A DNA stretch of 64,000 nt from Callorhinus ursinus (lineage: Eukaryota; Chordata; Mammalia; Carnivora; Otariidae), in the NCBI RefSeq assembly GCF_003265705.1, contig NW_020312859.1:4020814-4084813 (forward strand), in the 5' to 3' direction. How positions within the stretch are numbered: position 1 is the stretch's first letter; each line of letters starts with the position of its first letter. Both the position numbers and the translations under genes were made by a program. The notes beneath the pieces were generated by a model, which saw only the letters and a program-made list of their open reading frames with translations, had not been told where the DNA came from and searched no databases. Below, in pieces: positions 58,301-64,000 of the stretch.

Positions 58301-59140
58301 TCCTAGAAACATCGCCAAAGGCAAGGGAAGAAAGGGTAAAATGAACTATTGGGATTTCATCAAGATAAAAATCTTTTGCATAGGAAAGGAAACAGTCAAC
58401 AAAACCAAAAGACATCTGAGAGAATGGGAGAAGATATGTGCAAGTGATATATCAGCTAAAGGTCTAGTATCCATAAGTTATAAAGAACTTACCAAACTCA
58501 ACACCCAAAGAACAAATAATCCAATCAAGAAATGGGCAAAATACAACATCCATTTTTGCAAAGACGACATCTAAATGGCCAACAGACACATGAAAAAGTG
58601 CTCAACATCGCTCAGCATCAGGGAAATCCAATCAAAACCTCCATGAGATACCACCTCACACCCGTCAGAATGGCTAAAATTAACAAGTCAGGGAACGACA
58701 GATGTTTGCGAGGATGTAGAGAAAGGGGAACCCTCCTACACTGTTGTTGGGGATGCAAGCTGGTGCAGCCACTCTGGAAAACAGTGTGGATGTTCCTCAG
58801 AAAGTTGAAAATAGAGTTACCCTACGACCCAGTAATTGCAGTACTGGGTATTTACCCCAAAGAAATAAATGTACTGTTCTGAAGGGGCATGTGCACCCCA
58901 ATGTTTATAGCAGCAATGTCCAAATAGCCAAACTGTGGAAAGAGCCAAGATGTCCATTGACAGATGAATGGATAAAGAAGAGGTGGTATAGATATACAAT
59001 GGAATATTATGCAGCCATCAAAAAATGAAATCTTGCCATTTGCAATGACATGGATGTAACTAGGGCGTATTATTCTATGTGAAATAAGTCAATCAGAGAA
59101 AGACAAGTAATGATCTCCATGATTGAGGAATTTGAGAAAT
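55374..59140 (+). pseudogene. L1 ORF2 remnant
   Basis: ORF2p is endonuclease plus reverse transcriptase. The frame starts with ATG at 55374 and hits TGA at codon 8 (55395-55397). The endonuclease part (GLNAPIKRHR, KDGVAILISDKLDF) has CLQKNH at 55485-55505 where the family has QETH, so the catalytic Glu is lost. The RT region is open at 56549-56896 ([18 protein letters not shown]) and 57165-57380 ([14 protein letters not shown]), with the catalytic pair in FVDD at 57424-57435. The C-terminal zinc-knuckle [18 protein letters not shown] survives near 58707-58760. At least five frame breaks; non-functional. Confidence 0.88.
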
Positions 59141-60258
59141 AAGAAAGTGGATCATAGGGGATGGGAGAGAAAAAATGAAACAAGACGATAACAGAGAGGG
59201 AGACAAACCATAAGGGACTCTTAATCTCAGGAAACTGAGGGTTGCTAGAGTTGAGGGGGATGGGAGGGATGGGGTGGCTGGGTGATGGACATTGAGGAGG
59301 GTATGTACTGTGGTGAGCTCTGTGAGTTGGGTGAGAATGATGAATCACAGACCTGTATCCCTGAAACAAATAATATATGTTTTTTTAAAAAAAGAAATAA
59401 TAGGATAATTAAAAAAAAATCCAAATAAGTTTTCTACTAAGCATATTTTGGTTTTGTACCATGTAAAGTGGAAAAATCATAAATTGAACCATCGTAAGTC
59501 AGGGACAATTTGTACGTTTTAATTTCCAAAATTAAGATAGCTTTTCTTCTCACTTAAAATGATATCATTGGCATTTTTCTGTCTGAATATTTAATGAATG
59601 AGCTTTTACATGAGTTAAACAATATTATATTGATGTATTAGTTATTTAATCATGTTTTTACCCTTGGGCATTGAAGTTGCTTCCAAATTTTCAGTATTAT
59701 AAATACTACTGTTGTGACATTTTTTCATGAAAGTCTTAGGATTTGTAATTATTTCTTCTAGGTTGGGATTATCAAATTGGCGGTATAGGCATTTGAATGT
59801 GATATGTGATTTATATTGTGGTATGTGATATACAGTATGACAATGTGATACATACTGTTAAATTGCCCTTAAGAAATAATTTGCTAATAATATTAGGAAT
59901 TGACACTGTTTTAAAACTTTTTTTTTTTGAGAAGAGGAAATGACACTGCACATATTTGGATTTTCTTTATTGCTTGTGCAGCTGAACATATTTTGTTTTG
60001 TCCTCTGTGAATTACCTGCTCATGAATATTTTTATACTTGCCATATATGTTTATGGGATCTTTATGGAATAAGTTTACGTGCTATTTATATTAAAATATA
60101 TTTTCCCAGTTTTTTCCTTCCTTTCAGAATTTTTGATGTTCTGATGAATAGTTTTAATTTTTATGTTGTCAGTTATAGAAAACTTTATATCCTCTTTGGC
60201 TTTTGGGATTTAAAAATTATATCCCCATTCCCAGATGAGTTAAACATATTTTTTAAAA

Positions 60259-60428
60259 GATTTATTTATCTATTTGGGAGAGAGAGAGGCAGAAGAGAGA
60301 GAGTATTAAGCATACTCCCACTTAGCACAGAGCCCGACCCAGGACTCACTCTCAGGATCCTGAGATCATGACCTGAACTGAAACCTAATCGGATGCATTA
60401 CCAACTGTGCCAGCCAGGCACCCTGAGG
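60259..60428 (-). mobile_element. Can-SINE, older copy
   Basis: Reverse Can-SINE with more changes: GATTTATTTATCTATTTGGG, GATCATGACCTGAACTGAAA, CCAACTGTGCCAGCCAGGCA. 12-bp TSD TATTTTTTAAAA at 60247-60258 and 60429-60440. Confidence 0.9.
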
Positions 60429-60545
60429 TATTTTTTAAAATATATTTTTTAGATCTTATGGATTTCATTTTGTCTTTTTTTTCATGTTCACCTCTTTATA
60501 TTTGTGTGTAATATTTATGTATGTTCATTTTGAGGAATATAAATA

Positions 60546-60604
60546 CATACATATAGATAGATATATACATATATCTGGACACACACACACACACACACAC
60601 AGAC
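60546..60604. repeat. Compound (ATAG/ATAC)n-(CA)n microsatellite
   Basis: ACATACATATAGATAGATAT leads into about ten CA units (60581-60600). Confidence 0.9.
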
Positions 60605-60757
60605 GTATATTAGTTTGTCATATGGATAGGAATCTCAGTCTGTTTTTTTCCAAACAGTTAACCAGTGTCCCAGGACCCCGAATTTAAACTTTGTCATCAA
60701 ATACATTCTTTTATAGTGTCTGTTGATGATCTTTCTACTTGGTGCTGTTAGTTTTCT

Positions 60758-61118
60758 TTTTTTTAAATTTTTTATTGTTATATTAATCACCATACATTAC
60801 ATCATTAGTTTTTGATGTAGTGTTCCATGATTCATTGTTTGTGCATAACACCCAATGCTCCACGCAGAACGTGCCCTCTTGAATACCCATCACCAGGCTA
60901 ACCCATCCCCCCCCTCCCCTCTAGAACCCTCAGTTTGTTTTTCCGAGTCCATCGTCTCTCATGGTTCATCTCCCCCTCCGATTTCCCCCCCCTTCATTCT
61001 TTCCCTCCTGCTATGTTCTTTTTCTTTTTTCTTTTTTTTTAACATATAATGTATTATTTGTTTCAGAGGTAGAGATCTGTGATTCAATAGTCTTGCACAA
61101 TTCACAGCATTCACCATA
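60758..61118 (-). mobile_element. Carnivore L1 3' end
   Basis: Reverse L1 3' UTR (ATATTAATCACCATACATTA, GAACCCTCAGTTTGTTTTTC) with a perfect 17-bp TSD GGTGCTGTTAGTTTTCT at 60741-60757 and 61119-61135. About 360 bp. Confidence 0.95.
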
Positions 61119-61135
61119 GGTGCTGTTAGTTTTCT

Positions 61136-62230
61136 GTTTTATGTCAGTATAACACTCTTTTAGTTATGGTAGCTTTATCACGTTATTCAGTATTATTATT
61201 AATAGGACCTCTCCTTGTCCTTACCCTTTACTAAAAAGAAGTGTGACCTTTTGTGTTTAAGATCACTTTAAGGTGATCTTTATAATTACTTGATCTCATT
61301 CCCCCCTGCAAAAAACACCTTCTTTTTTATTGGAATTGCAAATATTGTACCAATTATTTTTTGTGAGAATTTCCATTTTATCGAGTCTTCAGATTTGGAA
61401 TCATTACAGGTATCTTCACATTTTCAAGGAATCTTTTATGTCCCTCAGTAAAGTTTTATGGGTTTCTTCATCTGGCCCTCACACATTTCTGTTAAATTGA
61501 TTCCTAGGTATTTTCTCCTATTGTGATTTAATTTATTTCCTGTTAGAGTTTCCAAGTGGTTATTGCTGCTATATAAGAAAGCTGTTGTGTTTTATCTGTT
61601 TATTTTTTAACCATTCACCTTACTGAACCCTTTTATCTATCAGTCCTCCAGATTTTTGAGTAGATGGTTTGGGTTTTATAGGTGTTCAGTTCATATTACC
61701 AGGCAAATTATGGTCATTTTATCTTTTTATCATGTGTTCTTTATTCCTTCCCTCACTCCTTCTCTCCCCCCTCTCCCCCCCTCCCTCCTGTTCTCATTTC
61801 ATTGGGTAGAACTTGCAAATAAGTGTTGAATAATACTGATATAACCTTGTGTCATTCTTAAACTTGGTAGAAATGATTGTGGTGTTTCTTAAATATGATG
61901 CTGTCTTTTGCTTCAGATGGGCACTCTTATTCTCAGGAAATGTTCTTCAGTGTCTAGAATACTGAGTTTTTTAAAGCCAAGAATGTTGAAGATTTTATCC
62001 AAAGCCTCTTGAGGAACAATAGATTGAAGATTGTTTTTCTCACCTTTATCCTGCTAAAACTGTGACCCATAAATGCATTTCATGTTTGCAAACCATATTT
62101 CCATTGGAATAAGCCTATTGTCCCTGATTATGCATATATTTCTTTTTCATGTAATGTTTAATTATGATTAATTCAGGAAGCATTTTTTGGTGTACATATT
62201 TGTAAATGAGCCTGTTATATAGCTTTAAGT
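61136..62230 (-). mobile_element. Ancient L1 ORF2 fragment
   Basis: Reverse old L1 ORF2: GTCCCTCAGTAAAGTTTTAT, TTGATTCCTAGGTATTTTCT, TTGAATAATACTGATATAAC, GGTAGAAATGATTGTGGTGT. Heavily decayed, likely continuous with the older L1 to its left. Confidence 0.6.
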
Positions 62231-62318
62231 TTTATTCCCCCCAAAAAGTAAAATATTTGTTAAACCAAAAAAAAACCCCACAAACAAACATGGTGAACAT
62301 ATCAAATAGCTCAGAAGG

Positions 62319-62425
62319 GTGCCTGGCTGGCTCAGTTGTTGGAGCATGTGACTCTTGATCTCGGAATCATGAGTTCAAGCCCCATGTTGGGCATAGAGTT
62401 TACTTAAAAAGAAAAGTATTTAAGA
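62319..62425 (+). mobile_element. Short Can-SINE (older type)
   Basis: GGTGCCTGGCTGGCTCAGTT, then GAGTTCAAGCCCCATGTTGG and GGCATAGAGTTTACTTAAAA. This is the short form ending in TTTACTTAAAAA, without the pyrimidine-rich segment. Confidence 0.9.
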
Positions 62426-62513
62426 AGTGGGGGCTTATATTGAAAAGCCACCATATGCTTTTTGGGTCCTCTGCCTTCCAGGTTGCACTCTCCTAAGCAT
62501 CCACTACTGTTTT

Positions 62514-62546
62514 TTGTTGTTGTTGTTGTTGTTGTTGTTGTTCTGG
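62514..62546. repeat. (GTT)n microsatellite
   Basis: About ten TTG units. Confidence 0.95.
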
Positions 62547-63545
62547 TTGTTATGTCTGTATGTGTGAATACTTGGCTTAAAGTGTTTTTCTTGACTTACT
62601 AACTTCAAGCATTGTTTTCTGGTTCCTGTTGAGAGAAGTAAGGACTTGCCCTCTTGAGTAATCCTCTGTTTCCCATTATAGTTAGATTTTACTTTCTGTA
62701 TCTTTTACTGGTAATCATTGCCAATCCAGACAATATGCGTGCAGCTCCACTTCTCATACCAGGCTCCATCGGTAGTGTCTTCTGGGCAAGATGAGGAGGC
62801 CATCAATGCTTTCTTCTTTCTTCCACTCATCTTCGTTTCCAGCTCTCAGCCTTGTCTTTCCTCTTCTGTGGTCAGTGTGGGTGATTTTTCAACTTTCTCT
62901 GTAACTGTTCCTGCCTTTTATGATTAGTCAGTTGCGTAATTATAAAAGTTGAAGATCCATAAATTGCACTTATTATGACCATGAACATTTTTCACTGCAA
63001 AGTCCGATACTGTGCTAGGATTATACTTGGGTTTCTGCAGGCCTCAGGCACAACTTCTATACCTCTCAAAGGAGAATGCTCCTACCTTCAAGGTTGAATG
63101 GATTCTCTTCCGTTTGTATTCTACTCTTCCATCATAGCATCTAAACTAATGAGTCTTTCTGTTCTGTGGAAGACCTCACTCACTTCTAGAGCTACCTGTC
63201 CTACTGTCCAAATTTTTGCTTACTGCTCTTCATGGCCGTCATCTGGGTTGTCCTTTCAGAGTTAGGATCATTGACTTCAGCCCAACAAGGAAGATCTATT
63301 TTTTTTTTCCCTGTCATTCTCAAGTCCGGAAGTTTATTTGCTTCCAGATACATTTTAGGAGTTCAGATAAGCCTGGTACTGAAATAAAATGAAAGAGAAC
63401 ACACAAATTAATATTTTCAGTCCAAACTGTACTACATTCTCATATAACTTCCTAACAAAGTTTATAAGTAGTGTGATTTTTGAGACTTGATAATACTCGA
63501 ATGTCTGGGTCAGATTTAATTGGTAGTTTTGCTGGGTATAAAATT
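62547..63545. other. Intronic unique sequence
   Basis: Nothing recognised apart from a T run at 63298-63309. Confidence 0.4.
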
Positions 63546-63783
63546 TTTTTTCTTTTTCTTTTTTTTAATTGTTAATCACCATACATTATATCATTAGTAG
63601 TGTTCCATGATCATTGTTTGCGTATAACACCCAGTGCTCCATTCAGTATGTGCCCTCTTTAATACCCATCACCAGGCTAACCCCCTGCCCCCAGAACCCT
63701 CAGTTGGTTTCTCAGAGTCCATAGTCTCTCATGGTTCGTCTCCCCTCTGATTCCCTCCCCCCTTCATTTTTCCCTTCCTGCTA
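63546..63783 (-). mobile_element. Carnivore L1 3' UTR
   Basis: Reverse L1 3' end: TTGTTAATCACCATACATTA, CGTATAACACCCAGTGCTCC, GAATACCC-type ATACCCATCACCAGGCTAAC, CATGGTTCGTCTCCCCTCTG. It passes directly into the microsatellite and probably continues past the window. Confidence 0.9.
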
Positions 63784-63852
63784 TCTTCTTCTTCTCCTCC
63801 TTCTTTCTTTCTTTCTTTCTTTCTTTCTCTTTTTCTTTCTTTCTTTCTTTCT

Positions 63853-63909
<57 letters not shown>

Positions 63910-64000
63910 TTCTTCTTCTTCTTTTCTTCTTCTTTTCTTCTTCTTCTTCTTCTTCTTCTTCCTCCTCCTCCTCCTCCTCCCCCTCCTCCTCCTCCTCCTC
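63784..64000. repeat. Long pyrimidine microsatellite (TTTC/TTC/CTC)n
   Basis: At least 217 bp of almost pure pyrimidine: CTT units, then (TTTC)n to about 63906, then (TTC)n to about 63960, then (CTC)n to the edge. Truncated by the window end. Confidence 0.97.

Larger units (their letters stand above)
52658..59414 (+). mobile_element. Near full-length carnivore L1, decayed
   Basis: About 6.76 kb from a 5' start GGGAGGAGGAGGAGCAAGAT (then GGCGGAGG) to a 3' A-rich end. It has 5' UTR, T-rich leader, ORF1 remnant, ORF2 remnant and 3' UTR in order. Likely TSD: AAAAATTCAAA at 52647-52657 and AAAAATCCAAA at 59415-59425 (one mismatch). Sense to PTPRT. Several frameshifts and stops rule out autonomous movement. 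Confidence 0.92.
50119..59512. mobile_element. Tigger-like DNA transposon, split twice
   Basis: Three pieces: 50119-50184, 52294-52657 and 59426-59512. The left end has CCTTGACTTACAATGGGGTT; the right end has ACCATCGTAAGTCAGGGACA, an imperfect inverted match. Inside are GCTTAGCCTAGCCTACCTTA and CACTTACATTAGCCTACAGT, wording I know from a non-autonomous TcMar-Tigger element. It has no transposase. Two L1 insertions explain both gaps, so it is older than both. Confidence 0.82.
59520..60740 (-). mobile_element. Ancient L1 (HAL1-like)
   Basis: Reverse old L1 order: AGTTATTTAATCATGTTTTT, GGCATTGAAGTTGCTTCCAA, CTGTTAAATTGCCCTTAAGA, CTGTGAATTACCTGCTCATG, TTTTAATTTTTATGTTGTCA, CTTTATATCCTCTTTGGCTT. 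Interrupted by the Can-SINE at 60259-60428. Confidence 0.65.

Noticed and set aside
63784..64000. CRISPR-like or satellite array
   Set aside because: It is simple-sequence repeat with no spacers or long unit.

Overview
The window is mammalian nuclear DNA, from a carnivore of the dog-like branch. The short tRNA-derived SINEs have the Can-SINE head (GCCTGGGTGGCTCAG) and an AAATAAATAAAATCTTT tail, and the LINE-1 copies share the 3' UTR known from carnivore L1. The SINE heads look more like the bear/seal/mustelid type than the dog type; that last step is inference from memory.

The only protein-coding sequence I can support is one 126-bp internal exon at 3609-3734 on the + strand. Its translation carries [27 protein letters not shown] and [11 protein letters not shown] recognise this as exon 2 of PTPRT (receptor-type protein tyrosine phosphatase T), the start of the extracellular MAM domain. 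The rest is the 3' end of intron 1 (1-3608) and more than 60 kb of intron 2 (3735-64000). No other exon, CpG-island promoter of a host gene, tRNA gene or CRISPR array is visible. The other open reading frames are chance frames or transposon remnants.

The introns are layers of mobile DNA. The oldest layer (MIR, L2, MaLR LTRs, hAT-type MITEs, ancient L1) covers much of 3-48 kb. Carnivore-lineage L1 and Can-SINE copies, many with readable target-site duplications (TSDs), lie on top. The densest part is 48.8-61 kb: a Tigger-like DNA transposon (about 50119-59512) is split by a twin-primed L1 with a 5' inversion (50174-52293) and again by a near full-length, decayed L1 (52658-59414) with a GC-rich 5' UTR.

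The most unusual item is a 31-bp reverse-oriented fragment of the 5' end of U6 snRNA at 33340-33370, inside a MIR and flanked by a perfect 15-bp duplication. Other notable items are a 74-bp L1 stub with a 17-bp TSD, an L1 inserted into a Can-SINE with both sets of TSDs readable, a 262-codon chimeric frame made by the L1 inversion, a 318-codon antisense frame over the L1 5' UTR, and a long pyrimidine microsatellite that appears to have grown from a seed inside an L1 3' UTR. I found no convincing new gene system. All repeat calls rest on sequence recognition without alignment, so edges of old repeats are approximate.
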